From assembly GCF_000485595.1 (NCBI RefSeq), contig NW_014577867.1, positions 114,259-144,694 on the forward strand: a stretch of DNA of 30,436 nucleotides, given 5' to 3'. Numbering within the stretch: the stretch's first letter is position 1; the number at the start of each line of letters is the position of its first letter. This stretch comes from Priapulus caudatus (Eukaryota; Priapulida; Priapulimorpha; Priapulimorphida; Priapulidae). Below are positions 22,741 through 30,436 of the stretch, one piece after another. Both the position numbers and the translations under genes were made by a program. The notes beneath the pieces are model-generated. The model was given only the letters and a program-made list of their open reading frames with translations, made no database searches and had not been told where the DNA came from.

Positions 22741-23440
22741 TCAATAATAAACTAGAAAGGGCAGTTGTCGCCAACCTACAGTATGCTCCCCGCCGTGTTC
22801 TCCCAGATGTGTAAGCTATGAGAGTATATCGGCTCGCGCGGGTAGGTCAGATATTAACATCGAGGGTTGGCGCCAAAAAGTCATATAAAGAGACGCCGTC
22901 CATAGGTCTAGTTTTAATTAGAATTTGAACCCGGTTGTATGGAACGGTCAAGGTTAAGGTTGAATGTCCAGATTAAAGGATTGTGCCGAGTGAATTCTGT
23001 TTATTTCAGTTTAATGCTGCGGACAACACTGTTCGGTGCTCCTCAAGGATGTGTAAGTATTAACAATTAGATCCTTTATGTAGCGCAGGTCAATTCAGGG
23101 GCCGAGTTTAGCAAGGCGGACAATGAGAAATAATGATCAAGGTCAAAGTAAAGGTCAAATAAAGGTCGCAGTGACCTGGTTTTTCGGTATCGCTGACCTC
23201 ACCTTTCTCCCCCAAGATGTGTAAGTATTGCTTGACCTTGACCTTAATCATATTTCCCTTCCGCTCTCTAACTCGGCCCCTAATTGACCTAGCGCTACCA
23301 AACTTGGTTCAAGGTCAAATAAAGGTTGCAGTGACCTGGTTTTGGTACTCTGCACACCTTCTCCCCAAGATGTGTAAGTACGCCAGGTTTGGTCACGCTA
23401 GGTCAATTAGGGGTCGAGTTATAGAGCGGAAGGAAAATTC
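22741..23440. repeat. Composite degenerate repeat array rich in AGGTCA half-sites
   Basis: A module with GATGTGTAAG recurs at about 22806, 23049, 23216 and 23369. The last two are preceded by near-identical blocks starting AAGGTCAAATAAAGGT at 23151 and 23311 (160-bp period). A second module, GCTAGGTCAATTAGGGG...GAGCGGAAGG (23397-23432), is present inverted at about 23254-23294 and partly in direct form at 23083-23109. AGGTCA or its complement TGACCT occurs twelve times (22844, 23087, 23140, 23152, 23172, 23194, 23233, 23239, 23285, 23312, 23332, 23400). This hexamer is the nuclear-receptor half-site, but here it is part of the repeat unit. The array is probably a remnant of tandem dispersed repeats. 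Confidence 0.75.
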
Positions 23441-24730
23441 TCTGCAGCGGACCGAGCGGCGGCGGCGGCTGGGGAGACATGAAACCATAGTAACCCCGCC
23501 TCGCGGGGGATACAATTATTTTCCGTATAAATGTCAGGAAGGAAATACAAGTTGTTTCATAACCCTGATTAACCTATATTCGTGTGAAGGGTTTTCTAAC
23601 CAGGGCAGGTCCCAATCCTTTGTCATTAAAATGGCTAGACACAGCTATAAAATGCATCGCATTTCCCAGTCAGAAAGGCTATTAGACTTTGAATCACCAC
23701 TAATTGCGCTGTAACATGAACGACAGGACAGTAACATGCAAGTAACAAGGCAAGAAATAACCATATATAAGCCGACTGATTACACACGGACCCAGCGCTT
23801 CCTGCCTGAGCTTTTCTCATCTCAAAAGCCCCAACATGACTGCTGTCATTTCAACTGTCACCGGTTACAATCAATGATGTCACCGACTCGCTACTATATA
23901 TATATATGTCTCTCACTGTCAGAGCTCTCAATGGGGTGGTCTAATCAAACATGACTTGACGGAATGCAAGAACATGTACAATTCCCCTCCTCCTCCCCAA
24001 CGAGTGTCATTCTTATATGCTCTCACTCCATCCACGGTTAGATGACAGGATTTCGTTGGTGACAACTATGGCGTAGAGATACTAGTTATGATGTGCACAG
24101 TGTGAACAGCCACTGTCACTGCATCTGCATAGATCTACTACTGCCCGCAGCTTCTGGTGTTCTGTCAGTCGTTACTTAATACATTACTGCACATTAGAGT
24201 GACGTAATCACCTGTACCTTTATCCAGCTATTAATCTTCGACCAGACACACTGGTAATGGACACGAGTAATGGAGCGTTTGTCTCGCACTGACTTCCTAC
24301 TCGATTCTAATTGATGGCCTATCCACAATTGGTGCCCGCTATTGCTGCAAGTGGTCAATGACCAGCGGGCCTAATGAGTTTACGACCAGTTCAAGCTTGA
24401 GTTAGTGCTGTGCCGATTTCTATTTCACTCAGTGGCAAATAATGCCCAGCAACTTGCAGCAGCATGTGCAGACGCGCGCAACCGTCGTAAGGGAGTAACG
24501 CCCACGTTACCGCCCATGTTTAAAGTTTAAACAAGAGAGGAATCACTTACATAGTGGTCAGACAAACGATTTCACAATAAATTAATACTTCTAAACAACG
24601 GTATAGCATATAAGCTATATAGCATATAACGAGCTAGTACAGCTTACACAACAGGCAACTGTCAAACTAGCATGAACGTGCGATGACAAGAATCAAGACA
24701 AAAATTAACTGAAATGCCCTTGATGGTGAA
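23441..24730. other. Intron immediately downstream of the first coding exon, no gene recognised
   Basis: A short (CGG)n run lies at 23456-23470 and a (TA)n run near 23894-23907. No exon is recognised. As the first kilobase of intron 1 it could hold promoter-proximal control sequence, but none is identifiable. Confidence 0.45.
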
Positions 24731-24736
24731 ACTTAC

Positions 24737-24889
24737 TTGGATGTTCTACAACCATGTTGGGTTGGATATCTTGCAGCCAACTATGAACACTTGTCATCAT
24801 CAGAAGCAGTAGCAATGGAAACGATGACGTACACCTCACAGCCATTCCAAATCGTAGACAAGTCGCCATGGCGTTAACTGACGGGTGCT
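24737..24889 (-). CDS. Sema1a: Semaphorin (class 1-like) first coding exon: signal peptide and mature N-terminus
   Basis: Minus-strand exon with 20 nt of 5' UTR (24889-24870) and 133 nt of coding sequence (24869-24737). I chose the ATG at 24869 because AACGCCATGG is a strong Kozak context; an in-frame ATG at 24845 (MAVRC...) is the alternative. The peptide begins MATCLRFGMAVRCTSS, then a hydrophobic core FPLLLLLMMTSV and a likely cleavage after VHS, leaving WLQDIQPNMVVEHP. W-x-x-D-(I/V)-x-P at the mature N-terminus is typical of class 1 semaphorins. The exon ends CCA A|GTAAGT (phase 1), in phase with the 877-967 exon, where the joined codon is AAA (Lys). Upstream, TGTATTTTTCAG|AGCACC is a good acceptor, so a noncoding first exon probably lies at higher coordinates. 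The frame also stays open upstream to about 25034, so an unspliced longer start is not excluded. Confidence 0.75.
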
Positions 24890-24912
24890 CTGAAAAATAC
24901 ATGAAAACATGG
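24890..24912 (-). other. Putative 3' splice site before the first coding exon
   Basis: On the minus strand the sequence reads CATGTTTTCATGTATTTTTC then AG. This is a pyrimidine-biased tract ending at 24890, 20 nt before the start codon. It suggests a 5' UTR intron and an upstream noncoding exon. Confidence 0.5.
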
Positions 24913-25230
24913 TATCCGAAGGTTACTGTGGACCCAATTGCTGCACAGATGATTGAACATTGTACATACGGGTTATACTTGTAAACGACTAGATACCACT
25001 GTTGCCAACGTGGGAAATTCATGGTGGCATGCATATTCTGAATATACCTCTGTGGTAATATAAAATATTATATCAAAGACAAAATCCCACACGTTAGACG
25101 AATAGGTGAATGGGTGCAGAGTAATTAATTCATTGCTAGTAGGTCTAAACCTGTATTACTGCATTATTCTAGCCTGTAGGGAATAACGCAGGGAATATCG
25201 CAGTGCAAAACTGTACTGCGTCTAGTAATC

Positions 25231-25267
<37 letters not shown>

Positions 25268-28200
25268 TATACGCTACAATATAGCTCTAGAATCATTAAC
25301 GATTTTGTGATTTTGTTGTGAACAAATTCCCATAACCTGTCAGCATTCCCTGTTAGTTTCCTACTGAGGCTTTATTTTCTTGTAACAACACTCAGATGTA
25401 TTTGACAATGATTAGACTTCATGCTACTTTTTGTTTTCCACGCGAGAGATCAAAGAGAAAATTGCACAAGCAAAGAAAACGTGTTGCTCGGCAGAGCTTG
25501 CATGGAATTTTGAAACAACAAACGTGCATTTATTGTGTGATATACCCGCAACAAGCTGCCGTTGAACAGTATTAAATTTGGTTTAATTATGCAAGCGCAT
25601 TGAGAATTATTTTAGCAAAGAAACGATTTTAGCTACGCGTAATGGCCCACTGGCTATGTGATCCACCGCCTACATAAAGCTGTAACCTGACTATTCAATC
25701 TCCTGTAGCCGGAACTCAGGCGTGCAATTTAAATCCATACATAGTAACTTTAATGTGCTCAGAACGGTACGCACATACATTACTCGTTTTTTATTGGTGG
25801 TAGGGCGATGTTTCAGAGAGAATATGAATATTATGATTTAATGTGTCTGAAGCACAATTTCAACCATAGATAACTATTCTATACACAGATATGGATATCT
25901 TTGATTTCAACTGTCAGGGTTATACAGAGACATCTGCACCACATTGCGAACTGTATACGAATAGATACACACATTTTACATCTCGGGATTAAAATTTTTA
26001 ATATAGAAGTCACTTCGAAATAGCGATGCAAGAAACGAAACCATTTCAATGATAGATTCGCAGTACAGCATGGGGGCAGCAAACGGGCATCTTAAGACTA
26101 TTGAAGACACCGTGACTTGTTCTTTTGTGGCACTTTTATAGAGGCATTGCTGTGCGCTGTTGGTAAGGTGACGTAGCTAGCATATTTTCGTAGCATGCGG
26201 GATGATAAGACCTCTTTCTATGTTATGAGCTAGTGGATGCATACGTCCGCCGTTTACCGGAGCTACACAGGCGTAGTAGAATAGATGCAATGGCTATCCA
26301 CACCATGGCAGAAATCGACACACGCAGTGATTCCAAATGACCATGCTGAAATGTGCAAGCTTGATGCACAATGCATTTTCGGTTCATTAGATCATGCTGT
26401 ACCAGCATCATACCCTGTACTGTGTGCCAGTCAATCAGTAACAAGCCTTTGATCGAGAAACGCTAGCACATCAGGGTACTGCACCCACTAATTTGATAGA
26501 GAGGCACATGAGTCACTTGATGCAGGGTTGCAGGGGCCAATGCTACTATTGGAGGCACAACAGAGAGCTCTATTGTCACCGAGGTGTTTTTTACCACGAG
26601 GCTTGATTACCAACTGATCATGGTCCTTGACCAATTCACCTACTCATCTATTCCACTATTCAACGAGCCTATAGTGACCGGTTATTCTGAAACATTACAC
26701 ACACTCGTACGTCTGCGTCTTGCATGTGTAAATGCATCCGTTTGTAACCGCCTGTGTGCGCGCATATTATATGCATTTGCGTGTACTGTAGTAATGTGAT
26801 TATGCGACCGACGACAGTCACTACGTGACTTGGAGATTTATAATAATCTGGTTAATCTAAAAATATATATAAAATAAGACTTTTGATTGAACTAGTCAAT
26901 GCTTTGAAATTTTGACTCACTGCTCGTCTGTAACAAATGAACCTCAACACAGCACATCTTAAACTTTCATTCACGACTACAAAACATGTAGTTTAGGTGG
27001 ACAAGAATAACAGAGTCTTGGCTCTCTACATTACTCACTGTCACACCTAGTGCTCCCCCCACTGTGAAAGCTGCTTAAAGGTCTTTCAAAACCAGTCTTG
27101 TGTGCCCATTTACTATTACCAACTAGGTTTGGCCAACAGTGATAGACTTCCCCAATGAATAGAATGACTGGTCAGCTGCCTTAGCACTAGCCTAGATTGA
27201 TGGTCAGTATTGTATTACCTGTCTTTACTTTTTTTTTATAAGAAACAGGTCTTTGCTACAAACGTGTGCGCATTCGGGCACGCTAAATGTCCAAGTCTAT
27301 TCTGGTGCCCCAGATTCGAAGAAAATAGAAAACCAGGGTAATATCCACAGCTGTACATGTTCCGGTGGCTATATACACTAACAGTTAAAATGTTACTTTG
27401 AACCCTCAGGTTGGGACTGTGGCCAAGGGATTGATTCTTTAGATTTCTGGTAAGGAAAGCATACTGTTAGGTTCGGTTATTTAAAGTGCAAAACATCAAA
27501 TGCCTCTAAATTAGCATGAGATGGTGGGTCTATGGGGCAATGATTTCATACTTGAAACGACAGCAAGAAATCACATTTGTGTGATAAGAGTAATAACACG
27601 TGCTCTACAGGAACACAAGTCATGCATGTACCCCCTTACTGAAAAACAAGTCATACAGATAACAATAATTTACATATATGTAAAATGTATAATTAGCTTA
27701 AATTAGGCTATACCATAATATAGCACAACGAAGGGCCATCACAATATTTAGGTGGCTGTAAGTGTAACAGGAATGATATAAGAATCCTTTGCTCACTGCT
27801 TACGACTGAGATGAATTTTACTTGAAGTTGCAATGATCATAGTATACCGTGTTTTATATTATGTCATATGTCACGCCTACACCAGAATATAGTCTGGGCC
27901 GTTGTCCTAGCCGATTCTACAACTGGGCTCTAGACTATACTTTATGATCCCGGTACATAAATCTTTATCAACATCACCTTATCCATAACCTAACACTAAA
28001 CCCTTGTCTAACCTCAACTGGCTTTACTATACAGTCGGAGGATTCAAGCTATATGCAACAATGTAAAGTAACTCCACATAACCTACTCTTGTGTTGGGTT
28101 ACATGATGCTATCTTCGATCTTCAAGTTATTTCAACCCTAGCCCGATTAAGCTGCGAGACTAACGTCAATACACACATTTTACATAACGTTAATACATAT

Positions 28201-28440
28201 GACGTTCGAAGTATTGCTGTTTTTAGAGCTCTGCCGGTGTAGCCCTTCACCATACGCCAAAGAGAAAAGATACAGCTAGGGGCCTGTGGCAGAGTGAATG
28301 ATTACAACTCAACTGTAGGCCTAGCTCCAAGAAACGGTCTTGCTAGGTCTAGAAGACCATATGTATAGACAATCGGTCGCACAGCCTGGTCGGGCTACTG
28401 TACGCCTATTTTGTACAGAGTGGCTATATGCCCGGCCGGC
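24913..28440. other. Upstream flank or 5' UTR intron, no gene recognised
   Basis: Apart from the (TAA)n tract, no feature is supported. A 43-codon stop-to-stop plus frame at 26209-26340 looks protein-like (LVDAYVRRLPELHRR) but is too short and unrecognised to call. No promoter or noncoding first exon can be pinned down by eye. Confidence 0.45.
25231..25268. repeat. (TAA)n microsatellite
   Basis: Eleven or so TAA units. Confidence 0.95.
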
Positions 28441-28455
28441 CTATAATATCTGACG

Positions 28456-28590
28456 GCTGCCGGGCACAGTCTTCGATTTCCTAAATGCCCGGCAGTTTTT
28501 AATTTTCAGCGTTATCTCAAGTAAACAAGGGTTAGGGTTAGGGTTAGGAACTGCCGGGCATTTAGGAAATCGAAGACCGTTCCCGGCTGC
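28456..28590. repeat. Nested palindrome with TTAGGG repeats in the loop
   Basis: A 42-bp arm (28456-28497) pairs with 28549-28590 with about three mismatches. Each arm is itself nearly palindromic at its ends (CTGCCGGGCA and TGCCCGGCAG), so the CTGCCGGGCA motif occurs four times in alternating orientation, once with a mismatch. The 51-base loop ends in GGGTTAGGGTTAGGGTTAGG. It is a mobile-element-like foldback; no ORF of note. Confidence 0.8.
28529..28548 (+). repeat. Interstitial telomere-like (TTAGGG)n tract
   Basis: About three and a half TTAGGG units in the loop of the nested palindrome. Confidence 0.9.
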
Positions 28591-28615
28591 GAATTTTTTT
28601 CTCCTACACGATATA

Positions 28616-28867
28616 TCAAGAGTAGATAATAAGGCCCAAGGATAGAGAACATGGGTCCCAATAAAACCAATGTGTCTAAACCTAACCCTAACCCTAATTC
28701 TAACCCTAACCCTAATCCTAACCCTAATCCTAACCCTAACCATAACCCTAACCTATTATATTGATGTAATATTATATTTATATTGATGTAAATTACATTG
28801 GTTTTATTGGGACCCATGTTCTCTATCCTTGAACCGATAAGAACACTGTGTTATTATCTACTCTTGG
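28616..28867. mobile_element. 252-bp inverted-repeat element, TCA(A/G)GAG family, carrying CCCTAA repeats
   Basis: The outer termini are TCAAGAGTAGATAATA (from 28616) and its complement, ending at 28867. Inside them is a perfect 37-bp inverted repeat at 28637-28673 and 28795-28831, containing GAACATGGGTCCCAATAAAA. The interior is a degenerate CCCTAA array followed by two TATATTGATGTAA phrases. Flanks are ATATA on the left and TTATA on the right, a 4-of-5 match to the 5-bp duplications of related copies. No transposase is present. Confidence 0.75.
28680..28753 (-). repeat. Interstitial telomere-like (CCCTAA)n tract
   Basis: About twelve units of CCCTAA with variants (CCTAAT, ATTCTAA, CCATAA), inside the 252-bp inverted-repeat element. 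On the minus strand this is TTAGGG. Confidence 0.92.
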
Positions 28868-28943
28868 TTATATCCATTGGGCTTGATATACGCATATCAA
28901 CTTCCGCATCAGACTTTCCGTATATCAAGGAGTGATGCAAAAA

Positions 28944-28974
28944 TCCTAACCCTAACCCTAACCCTAACCCCTAA
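28944..28974 (-). repeat. Third (CCCTAA)n tract
   Basis: About four clean CCCTAA units, preceded by a TATATCAAGGAGTGATG phrase that vaguely resembles the hairpin-family terminus. Confidence 0.9.
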
Positions 28975-30225
28975 GACAAACTCCAACCCGAACCATAACA
29001 CTAACACTAAACCGAATTGGCTTATAAGTTATAGTTATATACTATCTATGGTATCCCAAACACTATCTATGGTGTGGTCAAATCAAAGCAGCCAATCAGA
29101 GGAGCCTAATGGATATAACGTGTAAAAAAAATTCGCTGCCCCCCCCCGCCTGCCGAGCATATAGACACAGCGTATTTTGTAAGACCCTGTGTGTTATTGG
29201 ATTAAGATTAGAATTGTGTTATGGGGTACCGTATACCCCAAAACCGTAACACCAATGGTTACTGCAACACGCAAACACTAATTATAATTCAACTCTAGCA
29301 AGCCTTGTAGTCGAACGCCACTACTCACTAATCTCGTCGCGTAACAGTCTGTGATGGTAACACTGAAATGACTTTCTCAGTCTTATTTTGAATAATACTA
29401 ATAGACAATCTGTGGCGAAGTAATTGACGTTATTGCTTCAGCACCACAGCACAACTTAAATTAAAACATTGAAAACGATATTTACCTTAAATTATGTATA
29501 TATCCACAAGTTATATCCACAATGAAACTAAAACATGAGAAGAATCGACAACACATAAAGCTTGTTTACGTCTGTAGTGTGTAGTCCTTCTCATTCCGTG
29601 CGTGGAGCGAGCCAACGACTGTTCTCTCAATTTCCAACAGGCACCGCCATTGGTTAGGCGACAGCCAATCATCGATGTCTGTGTAGCCATGCGCGCTGAT
29701 TCCCTTGTGGGCGGAAAAACACATTTATACGCGAGTCTGGTTCAAGCATTGCACAGTCAGGTCCGTACGCAGCAAGTGTGCAGCAGGGGCAGTTGCCCCC
29801 CCCCTAGAGATTTTCAGAGTATGCCTTTTAATGGGACAAGTACTGTACACTTTTAGAAATAAAATAGAAATGTGACAAAAGGTTACCGGTATCTTAAATC
29901 ATCAAATAAATATTACACTTTAAATAAAGAAATGTGAAATTGCGAAACGTTAGGGCACAGGGGGCATGGGGAGTATCTTTGCCCCGCCCCCCTACAGAAA
30001 ATTTCCTGCGTACGGCCTTGTGCACAGTATATTCTTATACTATCTACCGACTCCGGTCTACCTATATCATTTCTATAGGTTCAAGACATTACGACGGCAA
30101 CATAAGATGGTATAGCCGTGAATGCATATATCTCGCTACAATTGAGTTAATCTTATCCAGCTATTTCGGACCTTAGAACTTTGTACAACTTGGTACAAGC
30201 AATAGAAATATTTGCGATAGTTCGA
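28975..30225. other. Upstream flank, no gene recognised
   Basis: A short repeated phrase, ACTATCTATGGT, occurs at about 29041 and 29062. A small hairpin with TGGGGTA and TACCCCA lies near 29222-29240. No coding or RNA gene is seen. Confidence 0.5.
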
Positions 30226-30230
30226 TTAGA

Positions 30231-30321
30231 TCAGGAGCGTATAATGACAAATATTTGTATTGACAATGACAAAACATATTTGTATTGTAATGACAAAATA
30301 TTTGTCATCTTACGCTCCTGA
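30231..30321. mobile_element. 91-bp palindromic element, TCA(A/G)GAG family, TSD TTAGA
   Basis: Termini TCAGGAGCGTATAATGACAA (left) and TCAGGAGCGTAAGATGACAA (right, reverse-complemented) differ at two positions. TTAGA lies directly on both sides (30226-30230 and 30322-30326). The interior repeats ATTTGTATTG and AATGACAAAA. Confidence 0.72.
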
Positions 30322-30383
30322 TTAGATTAATATACTTGATTATGGCTATAACCTATTTGTTGATCTTTCCCGTGTATATATTT

Positions 30384-30402
30384 CCCTATTATCTACTCAT
30401 GA
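30384..30402. mobile_element. Isolated terminus of the TCA(A/G)GAG hairpin family
   Basis: CCCTATTATCTACTCATGA is the reverse complement of TCATGAGTAGATAATAGGG, one base different from the terminus of the 17.5-kb copy. No partner terminus is seen in the 60 bp to its left, so it is a solo or decayed end, or an element with an unusual layout. A (TA)n tract follows. Confidence 0.55.
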
Positions 30403-30424
30403 TATATATATATATATATATATA
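30402..30424. repeat. (TA)n microsatellite at the window edge
   Basis: An AT dinucleotide run of eleven units. Confidence 0.9.
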
Positions 30425-30436
30425 CATATATATATG

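Larger units (their letters stand above)
968..24736 (-). other. Large semaphorin intron 1 (about 23.8 kb, includes N gap)
   Basis: On the minus strand it starts with donor GTAAGT (24736-24731) and ends with a T-rich tract and GCAG (968). Both flanking exons keep the reading frame (1 + 2 nt), and their joined translation matches the contiguous N-terminus of class 1 semaphorins, so no coding exon needs to lie between them. The interior contains microsatellites, foldback elements and a 276-base gap. Long first introns are common in guidance genes and often hold enhancers; no specific enhancer can be shown here. Confidence 0.7.

Noticed and set aside
22919-22935. tRNA-type B-box (GGTTCAAATTC on the minus strand), possible tRNA or SINE
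   Set aside because: No A-box at the right distance, no cloverleaf and no tail could be found.
23217-23714. 165-codon plus-strand frame
   Set aside because: Its first third is the AGGTCA-rich repeat array, read through in a chance frame.
24737-24869. First exon of a Robo receptor (the VEHPS-like end resembles the start of Robo Ig1)
   Set aside because: The exon joins in phase to 877-967, whose FKILEQD...LLVGAR is semaphorin, and WLQDIQP fits the semaphorin N-terminus better.
28529-28974. A chromosome end (true telomere)
   Set aside because: The tracts are short, degenerate, in both orientations, and embedded in elements with ordinary sequence on both sides.

Overview
The window looks like intergenic and intronic DNA from an invertebrate animal. 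It has no dense coding and no bacterial operon structure. It carries many microsatellites, foldback elements, short TTAGGG-type tracts and one 276-base assembly gap. Two short exons on the minus strand are the only coding pieces I can support. TTAGGG/CCCTAA tracts (rather than the TTAGG usual in insects) and a class 1 type semaphorin would fit a non-insect protostome or similar invertebrate. I cannot name the species.

Gene layout (minus strand). The first coding exon (24737-24889, ATG at 24869-24867) encodes a signal peptide followed by a mature start WLQDIQPNMVVEHP. It ends in a strong donor, A|GTAAGT. The next exon (877-967) has a strong acceptor (TTTTTTTGATTTTGCAG) and encodes DVKEFVGNGTDPD...LLVGAR before another donor, AG|GTGAGC. 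The phases fit (1 nt + 2 nt), and the joined peptide reads as the N-terminus of a semaphorin, up to the LLVGAR motif of the sema domain. The roughly 23.8 kb between them is therefore one large intron. The rest of the gene lies to the left of base 1, and any 5' noncoding exon lies to the right.

Intron contents (968-24736). From left to right I see: a possible alternative start exon just upstream of exon 2; a foldback element at about 3.2-3.55 kb; CGCA microsatellites at 6.2, 7.8 and 13.0-13.7 kb; a 49-bp terminal-inverted-repeat hairpin at 9.19 kb; six copies of a 31-bp tandem repeat at 9.8 kb; a (GGAT)n - N gap - (CAA)n block at 14.5-15.0 kb; an 80-bp hairpin element at 17.5 kb; an AT-rich block at 22.3-22.7 kb; and a composite repeat rich in AGGTCA half-sites at 22.7-23.4 kb.

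Upstream flank (24890-30436). This part looks lower in CpG and more AT-rich. It holds a (TAA)n microsatellite, a nested palindrome with TTAGGG repeats in its loop, a 252-bp inverted-repeat element whose interior is CCCTAA repeats, a third CCCTAA tract, and two further pieces of the same short hairpin family.

The most notable new observation is a family of small palindromic elements with termini TCA(A/G)GAG. Three copies have exact 5-bp A/T-rich flanking duplications (TATTA, TTATA, TTAGA) and one has a 4-of-5 match. One copy has captured telomere-like repeats.
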